Assembly: GCA_934101225.1 (NCBI GenBank)
Contig: CAKOQK010000001.1
Coordinates: forward strand, 83,896 to 147,895
Direction: 5' to 3'
From: an uncultured Bacilli bacterium
Lineage (GTDB): Bacteria; Bacillota_I; Bacilli_A; RF39; UBA660
Length of the DNA: 64,000 nt
Positions 34,019 through 42,461 of the stretch are shown piece after piece. Numbering within the stretch: the first letter of the stretch is position 1; the number at the start of each line of letters is the position of its first letter. A program made the position numbers and the translations under genes. The notes beneath the pieces are model-generated. The model did no database searches, was not told the DNA's origin, and saw nothing but the letters and a program-made list of their open reading frames with translations.

Positions 34019-36286
34019 TTAGTTAAACTTTTTAAAAGTATTAACTGATATATACAAAATAGGTATTAAAACTAAAAATGTACCTATTATTGCTAAAATT
34101 AACATTTTATTACTACCAGTTTCAGGCATCATATATCCTGAATAATTAATAAATTTTATTTTCATATCATCTTCTAAGCTACTTTTTATTTTATTATCAT
34201 TAAATTTCTTTATATCTCCATCATTAATTTGATACTTAACACTAAAACCATCATAATTTAATTCCTTAATATTAAAATCAATTTTAAAAGGTAAATCCTT
34301 AATTGTTATTGATTCATTATTTTTTAATTTAAACTTAGTTTTGCCATCTATAAATGCTATTGATTCATTAGTTTCTTTACCACCCGTGTTTCTAATAACT
34401 TGATATGTACCATTTAATTGTTTATTTTTATAATTTGCATTTATTTCAAAATCAAATGATTTATTAGTTTTTATATTTTTAACAACTTTACTTATAATTA
34501 AATCCTTTTTAATTATATTATTTATAATTGTGCTACTCGCTATGTTATGTGTAAGTAACCCAAAATCAATCTTTATATTATAATAATTATCATCTAAACT
34601 ATGATATTCATCAGTCTCTATTTCATGTAATTTATAACTATGTCCTGAAGGAACTTTATTAAATACAACCTTACCATTAGAATTTGAACTTGCCGTTAAT
34701 TTATAATTTTTATCAATATGTTTAGACTCACTCATACAAGAACAATTATCATCATGAATAAGTTCAAAAACTGCTCCTTCAAGTATTTCATTTTTATAAT
34801 CTGATTTTTTATCAAACTCTAATGAAGCATAATATCCTTCTATGGTAGGAATCTTAAAATCTAATGTTTTAATAATAGTATCATCACCATTTTTAATAAC
34901 ATAACTTAAGGTTGTTTTCTTATTAGTAGAGATAGCATTATTATAATTAAAATTAGGATTTTCATTTTCTAATCTTATTTGGTATTTAAGTTCATATTCA
35001 TAATAAGTAATATTATCTTTAACACTTGTTACAAATTTAGAATCTTTTAAATTCCATTTAATTGTCTCATTATCATATGTAACTTTATTACCTTGATTAT
35101 TATAAAACTTAACAAATTCAATATCATCACCCATTGGATCTATTACTTCACCTGCTTCAGATAAAAGTTTTACATTTTCAAATATTCCATTAAACGCTTC
35201 ATTCATTCCCGCTGTATCTGTTGCATCATAATATATGTTTGAACCAATTTTATTTTTTAACCAATTTTTATATCCTTCTAAATCATTTTCACCACCAATT
35301 TCATACTTAGTTGCATTTTTCTCAATATCGATAACCGAAAAATTACTTTTATTACTTTGACTACGATATTCTGCAATAGTTTTTAAAGTTCCTCCATCTT
35401 CTTTTTTGATTATTCCAACACCTACTGAATGAATAGTTATATTATTATTTTTCATCTTAATAGCCATATTCCTTGCTTTTATTGCTCCTCTATCACTATA
35501 ACTAGTTCCATATAAGCATACTTTTTGATTATTTGAAGTTGTAATTTTTTTACCATCAAAGAAATATCCTTCTTTAGAATCATTACTGTTTGCTTTATAT
35601 GTTGTATATGGATCATATCCGTTATAACCTGATGAAATATAAGTTGTTGGAAAACCATCCGATAAGAAAATAACATGTTTATTAGAAGTTATATTAGTAA
35701 GCATATCACTAGATGCTTTTAACCCAGCTTCAATATTAGTAAATCGTAAGTGAGAATCTTTATAACCATCAGCCTTAATAATTTTTTTAGTACTTGTTTT
35801 CATTTTATCTATTAAAGCATCTGCTTCTTCTTGCGTTTTACAATCACTTAAGGAAAATATTAAGTGAGCATCAGTATTAAAAGCAACAAATCCAATTTTA
35901 CGAGTTACAGAATTTGGAACGTTTAAAGAAACACTCGCAAACTTTTTAATAAAACTTTCCATCGCTTTAATTGCAGCATCATATTTAGTATCCGTTTTAT
36001 TTATATCTAAATAATCATTCATAGTATTAGATATATCCATAACTATTACAATTGACATATCTTGCTTTCTAAGTTCTTCTTCGGTTTTAACTTTTAAAGT
36101 TATATCAAAGTAATTTTCTAATTCTGAAGGAGTAATAATTTTACTAATTGTAGCCTTTTCACCAGTTGTAGTTGTACCAATATATTTAATTTGTTGTTCA
36201 TTATTACTTGCAAAAACATTTAAAAAAGGATTTAGTACGAAAATAAATATAAAGAATAGTAAGATAAATTGTTTAAGTTTTCTCAT
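34019..36286 (-). CDS. Tip pilin/adhesin with von Willebrand factor A domain, MPETG
   Basis: 755 residues. Seen: signal peptide (about 1-27), VWA domain with a MIDAS-like DISNT at 84-88, a middle VWA insertion with Cys-rich DDNCSCMSESKH later in a Cna-B-like domain (GAVFELIHDD; KLHEIE), a second Cna-B-like domain, and a C-terminal MPETG plus TM plus KKFN. VWA tip pilins bind host matrix. The MIDAS has Thr where Ser is commoner. It comes directly before the backbone pilin gene. Confidence 0.9.
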   Translation of the reverse strand: MRKLKQFILLFFIFIFVLNPFLNVFASNNEQQIKYIGTTTTGEKATISKIITPSELENYFDITLKVKTEEELRKQDMSIVIVMDISNTMNDYLDINKTDTKYDAAIKAMESFIKKFASVSLNVPNSVTRKIGFVAFNTDAHLIFSLSDCKTQEEADALIDKMKTSTKKIIKADGYKDSHLRFTNIEAGLKASSDMLTNITSNKHVIFLSDGFPTTYISSGYNGYDPYTTYKANSNDSKEGYFFDGKKITTSNNQKVCLYGTSYSDRGAIKARNMAIKMKNNNITIHSVGVGIIKKEDGGTLKTIAEYRSQSNKSNFSVIDIEKNATKYEIGGENDLEGYKNWLKNKIGSNIYYDATDTAGMNEAFNGIFENVKLLSEAGEVIDPMGDDIEFVKFYNNQGNKVTYDNETIKWNLKDSKFVTSVKDNITYYEYELKYQIRLENENPNFNYNNAISTNKKTTLSYVIKNGDDTIIKTLDFKIPTIEGYYASLEFDKKSDYKNEILEGAVFELIHDDNCSCMSESKHIDKNYKLTASSNSNGKVVFNKVPSGHSYKLHEIETDEYHSLDDNYYNIKIDFGLLTHNIASSTIINNIIKKDLIISKVVKNIKTNKSFDFEINANYKNKQLNGTYQVIRNTGGKETNESIAFIDGKTKFKLKNNESITIKDLPFKIDFNIKELNYDGFSVKYQINDGDIKKFNDNKIKSSLEDDMKIKFINYSGYMMPETGSNKMLILAIIGTFLVLIPILYISVNTFKKFN

Positions 36287-36305
36287 AAAACCTCCCGCTA
36301 AGTTA

Positions 36306-36896
36306 TTATATGATTCTTATCTCATTTAATGGATAAATTTTTAAAATAACCTTACCTATTGTGTCATTTTTACTTACAAAACCTATTTCACTAGTCCTTG
36401 AATCAAACATATTATCTCTTTCATCACTTAATACGAATAAAGAATTTTCTGGTACTTGTAAAGGAAAAGTTACATCTCCATTCCCCTTTTTTAAGTTTGT
36501 AACATTAGGAATATTTATTTTATTTCCATTTACATACACATTCCCATCTATATCTATATTTATAAAATCTCCACTAGTTCCAATAACTCTTTTAATAAGT
36601 ATCTTATTACCATGATAAAGTGAAACTATATCTCCAGTTCTATAATTATTAGTTTTAAAATTTAAAATTAAATTACCATCATTAATTATTGGTTTCATAC
36701 TAGATGATGTAACTTCTATTACTGGCATAAAGATAGTTGTTATAATTGAACCAACTGCTAAAATAATTAATAATATAAATAAAGTATTTGTAAGTATTTT
36801 AGTAAAACTTTTTTTATATTTTTCTCTAGCTATTTCATCTTCAATATCTGAAACAATTAAATCTTTATAATTTAGTTTTTCTTTAGTTTTTTTCAT
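36306..36896 (-). CDS. Type I signal peptidase of the pilus locus
   Basis: 196 residues, one TM at about 33-55. Seen: catalytic Ser in SSSMKP, GDIVSLY, catalytic Lys in ILIKRVIG, and FVLSDERDNMFDSR. In sortase pilus loci a dedicated SipA-like peptidase processes or assists pilin assembly. The canonical motif D is FVxGDNR.xSxDSR; here it is SDERDNMFDSR, a modest deviation. Confidence 0.92.
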   Translation of the reverse strand: MKKTKEKLNYKDLIVSDIEDEIAREKYKKSFTKILTNTLFILLIILAVGSIITTIFMPVIEVTSSSMKPIINDGNLILNFKTNNYRTGDIVSLYHGNKILIKRVIGTSGDFINIDIDGNVYVNGNKINIPNVTNLKKGNGDVTFPLQVPENSLFVLSDERDNMFDSRTSEIGFVSKNDTIGKVILKIYPLNEIRII

Positions 36897-37218
36897 AATT
36901 ACTTTTCTTATTATTAAGTGGCTTTCTAATATTATTTATTGTAACTATAGTATCTTTTTTTGTTATACTATTACCCTGTCTAGCTTCAAGATTGTAAAAA
37001 TAATCATCGATAGCTTTCTCAGCGTCTTCAAAAAGATTATTAAGCTTAAGTGCTGCTTCTGCAAGTGTTCCTGATTCATCAATCTTAATTTTTCGATTAT
37101 TTAATTCATTTTGAAGTCTTATATTTTCTTCTTCTAATTCTCTAATTCTATTAGTCTGTGCCAGTAATAATTCTAAAAGATCTTTTCTTTTTATTTTTTT
37201 CAAATCTTGTTTTTCCAT
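36883..37218 (-). CDS. Coiled-coil protein at the head of the pilus operon
   Basis: 111 residues: a basic start (KKIKRKDLLELLLAQ), a coiled coil (about 20-42), then the conserved patch IDESGTLAEAALKLNNLFEDAEKAIDDY, which recurs in small proteins sometimes labelled DNA repair proteins in Bacillota pilus and phage loci. No signal peptide or TM. It overlaps the signal peptidase gene by 14 bases. RBS GGAG lies before the ATG. Role unknown; possibly regulatory. Confidence 0.75.
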   Translation of the reverse strand: MEKQDLKKIKRKDLLELLLAQTNRIRELEEENIRLQNELNNRKIKIDESGTLAEAALKLNNLFEDAEKAIDDYFYNLEARQGNSITKKDTIVTINNIRKPLNNKKSNYEKN

Positions 37219-37302
37219 AAGTCTCCTAACATTATTAATAAATCACACTCTTTTAAATAATAGTACTTAAGATCTTGTAATATGAATAAAAATTTAGATA
37301 AA

Positions 37303-37328
37303 CTAAAAAAAGATCAATTATTGACCTT
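37303..37328 (-). terminator. Terminator after the small membrane protein
   Basis: 8-bp stem (37321-37328 with 37310-37317, one G-U pair, 3-nt loop) followed on the minus strand by T residues. Confidence 0.7.
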
Positions 37329-37332
37329 TTCT

Positions 37333-37431
37333 CTAATATTTATCTTTATTAATTTGTAACATACACATTAAGGTTATTCCTAATAATCCACCTATAAATA
37401 ATCCTATAAAAAAGATTGTAAACATATTCAT
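37333..37431 (-). CDS. DUF3789-like small membrane protein (32 aa)
   Basis: MNMFTIFFIGLFIGGLLGIT followed by a short CMLQINKDKY tail: a single helix with the GLFIGGLLG pattern and the trailing MC.LQ typical of the tiny DUF3789-type proteins of Bacillota. AAAGGAG lies 10 bases before the ATG and a terminator follows the stop. Function unknown. It stands alone between the pilus operon and the cohesin gene. Confidence 0.7.
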   Translation of the reverse strand: MNMFTIFFIGLFIGGLLGITLMCMLQINKDKY

Positions 37432-37552
37432 AAACTTATTTCTCCTTTAATATCCATTATTATTATATTTAATTTTTTTGATATTATTTGTCGAAATATG
37501 GAATATTAATAATAAAACTAATAGATTAATATATATTGTATATGTATGATTC

Positions 37553-37641
37553 GCACCTTTTTGCACCCACTTTTTGTTTGTGCTTGCACCTTTTTGCACC
37601 CACTTTTTGTTTGTGCTTGCACCTTTTTGCACCCACTTTTA
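37553..37641 (-). repeat. Tandem 33-bp repeat, about 2.7 copies
   Basis: Copies at 37553-37585, 37586-37618 and a partial third at 37619-37641. The first two are identical. Each unit holds GCACCTTTTTGCACCCAC (plus strand), so GGTGC recurs twice per unit. A plus-minus reading frame runs through it only because 33 is a multiple of three. It follows the terminator of the cohesin operon. Confidence 0.9.
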
Positions 37642-37653
37642 TTTTTTAAACAT

Positions 37654-37683
37654 AAAAAAAGAGAAATAACCAATCATTATTTC
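37654..37683 (-). terminator. Terminator after the cohesin-like gene
   Basis: 7-bp stem GAAATAA/TTATTTC (37677-37683 with 37663-37669) followed on the minus strand by seven T. Confidence 0.75.
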
Positions 37684-37711
37684 CCTAATTAATACCATTT
37701 ATTTATAATCT

Positions 37712-38545
37712 TTATTTATTATTTTTACGAATAATAATATATGCTGTTTCAGTTAATAATCCAACAAATAAGATTACTGAAAGAAGTATCCATTTCTTAC
37801 AATCAGCATTGTTGCATACAGTTTGATTTGGTTCTTTATTTGAACATTTATCTAACGCAACTTTATTTACTTCAATATCGAATTTTATTTTATCTAATCT
37901 TTCAACTAATTTTGTTTTATCATCTGAATCAGTTAATGCATTTACAGCTTTTAAAGCAGCATCATAATCTTCACTATTAAGTGATTTTTCAGCAGCCTCT
38001 ACTAATTTTGTTGCTTCTTCCAAAGCTTTTTTATTAGCTTCTTCCTTTGCTTTTCTTTCTTCTTCTTTCTTTTTAGCAGCTTCTTCTTCAGCTTTTATTT
38101 CTGAAGCAGTTTTAGCAGGATTAACTTTAATATTATAAGACTTTGTTCCGCCATTTACTGTTCCACCACTTACTGTTGCTTCCATTTTTGATACTGTAAT
38201 AGTTCCTGTACCTTCTTTAGTACCTTTTACTGTAAGTGTTAAAACTGTTGATCCACTTTTAATTGGTGATTGAGCATATAGAATGTATCTATTTCCATTT
38301 TTTCCCATTTGAGTTAGGCCACTACCAATAACAGCATTAGTAACCTGAATATTTCCTGATGCAGCATAAGTTACATCTACACCTTCAATTAAGTCACTTG
38401 CATTTAATTTAATATAAATTTTAGTTGTATTTCCTACCTTAACTGTATTAGTTCCTGTAATACTTGTTGTTGCTGTTGCAGCATAAACATTTCCTGTAAA
38501 AATAATAGCAAGTATAAGTATTAATAAATTTTTAATCTTTTTCAT
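37712..38545 (-). CDS. Membrane-anchored cohesin-like protein
   Basis: 277 residues. Order: signal peptide (1-22), a cohesin-type beta sandwich (about 25-145: NTVKVGNTTKIYIKLNASD, IEGVDVTYAASG, ILYAQSP, STVLTLTVKGTKEGTGTI), an Ala/Glu/Lys coiled coil (about 150-190), a small FIVAR/GA-like helical part with NSEDYDAALKAVNAL, and a C-terminal TM plus basic anchor. Cohesins bind dockerins through calcium-dependent contacts. The gene 8 bp upstream encodes a dockerin protein, so they are a probable cognate pair. Anchoring is by a TM, not a sortase. Confidence 0.82.
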   Translation of the reverse strand: MKKIKNLLILILAIIFTGNVYAATATTSITGTNTVKVGNTTKIYIKLNASDLIEGVDVTYAASGNIQVTNAVIGSGLTQMGKNGNRYILYAQSPIKSGSTVLTLTVKGTKEGTGTITVSKMEATVSGGTVNGGTKSYNIKVNPAKTASEIKAEEEAAKKKEEERKAKEEANKKALEEATKLVEAAEKSLNSEDYDAALKAVNALTDSDDKTKLVERLDKIKFDIEVNKVALDKCSNKEPNQTVCNNADCKKWILLSVILFVGLLTETAYIIIRKNNK

Positions 38546-38553
38546 ATATCCTC

Positions 38554-39960
38554 CTAATTAAATATCTTGTTACAAATTAATACTATGTCAGTAATATCAA
38601 TTTTATTATCATCATTCATATCAGCAGCCATCATTTCAATTTCACTTAAATTAACTTTATCAAACATCTTATTAGCCATTTTAACTACATCAGAAATATC
38701 TATTCTTCCTGATGCACTAACATCACCTTTAACTATGAATAAGAAATCTTTTACTACTAATTCATTATTAATAATTTGAATTCTACTTCCTGTACCAACA
38801 TTGTTTCCAAATAAGTTTACAGTTCTTAAAAATCCGTAATTACTTACAAGTTTATCAATAACTGAAATGTCTAAATTTGTACCACTATAAATAATCATTT
38901 CTTTTGCCATATTTATTTGAAAATCTTTTCTATCAGAATCATTTTTAACATCTAATTTAAGATTATCAATAATATATTTTCTTACATAATTACTTGCTTC
39001 TTCAAATCTATTTAATGCCTCAGTTTGATATTCTTTAGTATATTTTTTAATACTTGCTATTTTAATTTTAGAATCAATATTATTAAATCTAGTATTTAAC
39101 TTATTACTTGTTAAATCTATTTCATCTATTAATTCACTTAATTTGTTATTTCTATTTGTAATACTTGAATCACTTGTCAAATCAGTATTATCAACTATTT
39201 CTTTAACTTTCTTTTCTAAAATAGCCTGATATTTACTTTCTAATTTATCATATAATTTATAATAATCTTTCTTTAAAGTACGATAATAACTTCCAAAGTA
39301 ATCTTTAAATAAATCATCATAGTCTTCTAAATGATAATCATTATAAATTGCCATAAATTCATCAGACTTATTAAATAGTTTATTAACAATATCTAATTCA
39401 TAAATATAATCAAATTCACTAATTACCTCATCAATAGTATATTTATCAATATTATCATATATATAATCAAATGCATCACTATAATATATTTTTCCTAAAG
39501 AAGATATACTAGACTTATTATATTTAGCAAGTTCTCTAATTGCTATAAATACATCTAAATTACCATTTACTCCATAATCTTTTCTTTCTTCTAAATAAGT
39601 TTTAGTTATTTTAAGTGTTTCTTTATAACTATTATAATTATTTAAAAGTTTTGATTTTAATGCTTCTAAGTCATTAGCAGCTTTAACCTCTCCACTATTT
39701 CTTAACTTACTTATTGTCTTATTTAAGTTAGTTTCAAAATCTAAAGAATTAATGCTTTTAACAAAATCTTTGTTAACTAATTTTTTAGTTGCATTCTTAT
39801 TTGTATCAGACCATTTTATTAAATCCCCTAATAGCTCATTTACACTTACTTTAGATGAATTAATTCTATTTACTACTTCTTCTTCAGTATATGTAAGAGC
39901 ACCTACATTAATAAATAAACATGCTATGATGCTAAATATTAATAATTTTACTTTTCTCAT
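38554..39960 (-). CDS. Secreted helical protein with C-terminal dockerin
   Basis: 468 residues: signal peptide (to about VGA), a long alpha-helical region of unknown family (about 25-400) rich in Tyr, Asp and Lys, and a C-terminal type I dockerin with two calcium-loop repeats: GDVSASGRIDISDVVKMAN and DMNDDNKIDITDIVLICN. The first loop has A/S in place of some acidic ligands. It should dock on the adjacent membrane-bound cohesin. Start at ATG 39958-39960, with AAGGA ten bases upstream. The function of the helical part is unknown. Confidence 0.82.
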   Translation of the reverse strand: MRKVKLLIFSIIACLFINVGALTYTEEEVVNRINSSKVSVNELLGDLIKWSDTNKNATKKLVNKDFVKSINSLDFETNLNKTISKLRNSGEVKAANDLEALKSKLLNNYNSYKETLKITKTYLEERKDYGVNGNLDVFIAIRELAKYNKSSISSLGKIYYSDAFDYIYDNIDKYTIDEVISEFDYIYELDIVNKLFNKSDEFMAIYNDYHLEDYDDLFKDYFGSYYRTLKKDYYKLYDKLESKYQAILEKKVKEIVDNTDLTSDSSITNRNNKLSELIDEIDLTSNKLNTRFNNIDSKIKIASIKKYTKEYQTEALNRFEEASNYVRKYIIDNLKLDVKNDSDRKDFQINMAKEMIIYSGTNLDISVIDKLVSNYGFLRTVNLFGNNVGTGSRIQIINNELVVKDFLFIVKGDVSASGRIDISDVVKMANKMFDKVNLSEIEMMAADMNDDNKIDITDIVLICNKIFN

Positions 39961-39983
39961 AACTATCACATCCTTACGCTTAA

Positions 39984-40012
39984 AGTATATAATAAAATTA
40001 ACGATAAAACAA
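39984..40012 (-). promoter_or_regulatory. Promoter of the dockerin-cohesin operon
   Basis: TTGTTT (40007-40012), 17-bp spacer, TATACT (39984-39989); about 25 bp before the dockerin gene start. Confidence 0.65.
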
Positions 40013-40183
40013 TAAAAAAAGTATGATTTAAATTTTTTTGTTGATATTTTTCATAAATTGAATATATTCCATTGTTATAATTATATTTTTTCTTTTATCG
40101 ATTTATTTATTTATAAACTTTTTTGTTAAGCACATCAAATTCACCTATCTATAGGAATAATATATTTTTTGATTTTATCAACA

Positions 40184-40252
40184 TTTATTGTGCAAATTTA
40201 GAGTAATTTGTTGTGCATTTTTTGAGTAATTTGTTGTGCATTTTTTGACTAT
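40184..40252 (-). repeat. Tandem 23-bp repeat, three copies
   Basis: Copies at 40184-40206, 40207-40229 and 40230-40252, head to tail with no gap. Copies 2 and 3 are almost identical; copy 1 differs at several places. Core TTGTTGTGCATTTTTT. It stands upstream of the dockerin promoter and downstream of the 40266 gene. Confidence 0.85.
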
Positions 40253-40265
40253 TTAAATTTCTATT

Positions 40266-40694
40266 TTAATTTATTTCTCCAATTGTATAAACATTATCTT
40301 TAACTTTACTTCGAATCTCTAATTCTTTATTAATAAAATCTTCAATTAATTTAATATAAGTATTATTTTCATCATATTTAGTTAAATCAGTTACTAATTT
40401 TTGATATTTTTTAGGTATCATATTATCTTGAGATAAAAATAATATTTTTTTATCTTTAATTTTAGATAACCATTTAAGTTCTAAAGATAATCCAAAGGAA
40501 GGTTTATATAAATCAACTATTACTAAATCAGCATTTTTAATTAAATCCTTAGCATATTTAGTTTTATTATTATCACTATAAGGTAAAATAAAATTTTGAC
40601 TTAAACAAACACTACTACTTAATACTTTTTTGTATATTAAATTTTCATAATCAAATTTATTCGAATGCATAAAATATATATTTAGTCTTTCCAT
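40266..40694 (-). CDS. Nucleoside 2-deoxyribosyltransferase-like protein
   Basis: 142 residues, Rossmann-like. Seen: NIYFMHSNKFDYENLIYKKVL at the start, FILPYSDN, a central IKNADLVIVDLYKPSFGLSLELKW with the Glu/Asp pattern of deoxyribosyltransferase-like proteins, and KKILFLSQDN. It could exchange bases on deoxyribonucleosides, or be one of the many uncharacterised members acting on other nucleotides. Weak ribosome binding site. Divergent from tmcAL. Confidence 0.6.
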   Translation of the reverse strand: MERLNIYFMHSNKFDYENLIYKKVLSSSVCLSQNFILPYSDNNKTKYAKDLIKNADLVIVDLYKPSFGLSLELKWLSKIKDKKILFLSQDNMIPKKYQKLVTDLTKYDENNTYIKLIEDFINKELEIRSKVKDNVYTIGEIN

Positions 40695-40758
40695 ATTAAT
40701 CACTATAAAAATGTTATCATAAAATCATATATTTTGCTATAATAACTTTGAGGTGTTT

Positions 40759-41862
40759 ATGGAAACTATCGGAATTATTTGTGAATATAATCCATTTCAT
40801 AATGGTCATGTTTATCATATTAATAAAATTAAAGAAATGTATCCTGATTCAATAATTATCTTATGTATTAATGGTTATTTTGGAGAAAGAGGCGATATTA
40901 GTATTCTTTCTAAAGAAGATAAAACTAGATTAGCGCTAAATAATGGAATAAACATAGTTGTTGAATTACCTTTCGTTTTTGCTTCTAATTCTGCTGATAC
41001 TTTTGCTGATGCAAGTGTCAAAATATTAAATTATATGAACGTAGATAAAATTATTTTTGGTAGTGAATCTAACGATATAGAGAAACTTACATTAATTGCT
41101 AAAAAACAATTAGAAGATGATTTTTCATTAAAAGTTAAAGAAGAAATAAAAAAAGGAATAAACTACCCTACTGCCTTAAATAAAGGTATTGGTATTAATT
41201 TAAATAGTCCTAATGATTTATTAGGAGTTAGTTACATTAAAGCTATTATAAAGAATAATTATGATATAAAACCAATTACTATTAAAAGAACAAGTGATTA
41301 TTTAGATACTGTAAGCGAAAGTAATATAGTAAGTGCAAGTAACATAAGAGAAAAAATTAAAAATAATATTGATGTAAAAAAATATATTAATTATGATCCT
41401 ACTTTTAATAAAATTAATGAAGACTTATTATTTAATTTAATTAAATATAAAATTATTACTGATAAAGATTTAAGTAGATATTTAACTGTTGATGAAGGTA
41501 TTGAATATAAATTAATTAAAGAAATAAATAATTGTAAAACTTTGGATGAATTAATAAGTAAGATTAAATCCAAAAGATATACTTATAACCGAATTAGAAG
41601 AATGCTTATTCATATCTTAATAGGACTAACCAAAGAAGATAGAAAAAAATGTAATGTAGAATATGTTAAAGTACTTGGTTTTGATAAAATAGGACAAAAT
41701 TATTTAAAGAATATTAAAAGTGATATATTAATAACTTCTAAAATACCTAATATTTATTTAACAAGAAAATATGAACTTGTTTCTTCTAAAGTTTATGATA
41801 TAATAGCAAATACTAATACATATAAATATGAAATATCCAATAAACCAATTAAAAAGGATTAA
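40759..41862 (+). CDS. tmcAL: tRNA(Met) cytidine acetate ligase (YlbM family)
   Basis: Makes N4-acetylcytidine at the wobble base of elongator tRNA-Met with ATP and acetate. Seen: nucleotidyltransferase opening GIICEYNPFHNGHVYHI (HxGH), CINGYFGERGD, VVELPFVFASNSAD, IIFGSES, the signature KRTSDYLD and SASNIREKI. 367 residues, near the family average. The ATG at 40759 matches the family; GAGGTG lies very close (3 nt), so the GTG two codons upstream is an alternative. Confidence 0.93.
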   Translation: METIGIICEYNPFHNGHVYHINKIKEMYPDSIIILCINGYFGERGDISILSKEDKTRLALNNGINIVVELPFVFASNSADTFADASVKILNYMNVDKIIFGSESNDIEKLTLIAKKQLEDDFSLKVKEEIKKGINYPTALNKGIGINLNSPNDLLGVSYIKAIIKNNYDIKPITIKRTSDYLDTVSESNIVSASNIREKIKNNIDVKKYINYDPTFNKINEDLLFNLIKYKIITDKDLSRYLTVDEGIEYKLIKEINNCKTLDELISKIKSKRYTYNRIRRMLIHILIGLTKEDRKKCNVEYVKVLGFDKIGQNYLKNIKSDILITSKIPNIYLTRKYELVSSKVYDIIANTNTYKYEISNKPIKKD

Positions 41863-41869
41863 ATAATAA

Positions 41870-42420
41870 ATGAAAAATATTGATATTAATGAAATTGACG
41901 AAGTTGTAGATAAATTTAGATATAAATTAAATATTTATAAATATTTTAATTACAAAAATAAATCTTTAATTTAATTTTTAAAAGAATAAACACTAAAGAT
42001 TTAGCTAATTTATTTAGCATAAATATTTATAAAAGTGATAAACTATCAAATTTTGTTGATGGAATTATTATAGTTAATAATAATGAAAAAAAATTATTAT
42101 TAAAAGTAGCCTTAAAAATAGTGATAAAAGATATATTATTTTATATCTAATATGTTAACTATATTATCAATAATTTTAATAAAACAATAAATCATCGTAC
42201 AAGCAATCATCCAATTGAAATTTATCAAAGAAATGAAAATGCTGAATATATGGCAAGATCATTACTTGTTCCTGAAGAAGATTTTAAAGAAATGTATAAC
42301 AACTTTAATAATATTGAATTTTGCTCTGAAATATTTGATGTTAATGAAGATATTATAAAATTAAGAATAGCAGAAATAGGTATAAATAAAAGAAATGTTT
42401 TAAAATATAAATTTAAATAA
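41870..42420 (+). pseudogene. Decayed ImmA/IrrE-family metallopeptidase gene
   Basis: Starts MKNIDINEIDEVVDKFRYKL with AAAAGGA upstream, then is broken by several stops and frameshifts. Later pieces read KRINTKDLANLFSINIYKSDKL, GIIIVNNNEKKLLLKVALK and, intact to the end, NAEYMARSLLVPEEDFKEMY, the conserved E..A..FA..LL(M/V)P motif of ImmA/IrrE. The zinc HExxH helix is not readable, so it must be inactive. ImmA/IrrE peptidases cleave repressors of mobile elements or stress genes; no partner repressor is nearby. Confidence 0.75.
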
Positions 42421-42426
42421 AATAAT

Positions 42427-42454
42427 AAAAAGAATGTTTTTCAACATTCTTTTT
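42427..42454. terminator. Bidirectional terminator
   Basis: Perfect 12-bp stem (42427-42438 with 42443-42454, loop TTTC), with A-run and T-run on opposite sides; serves the dead peptidase gene and the Rpn gene. Confidence 0.85.
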
Positions 42455-42461
42455 ATGATAT

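Noticed and set aside
37447..37632. A minus-strand reading frame through the 33-bp repeats
   Set aside because: It exists because 33 is divisible by three; it has no RBS, starts inside the repeat, and the sequence outside the repeats is not protein-like.
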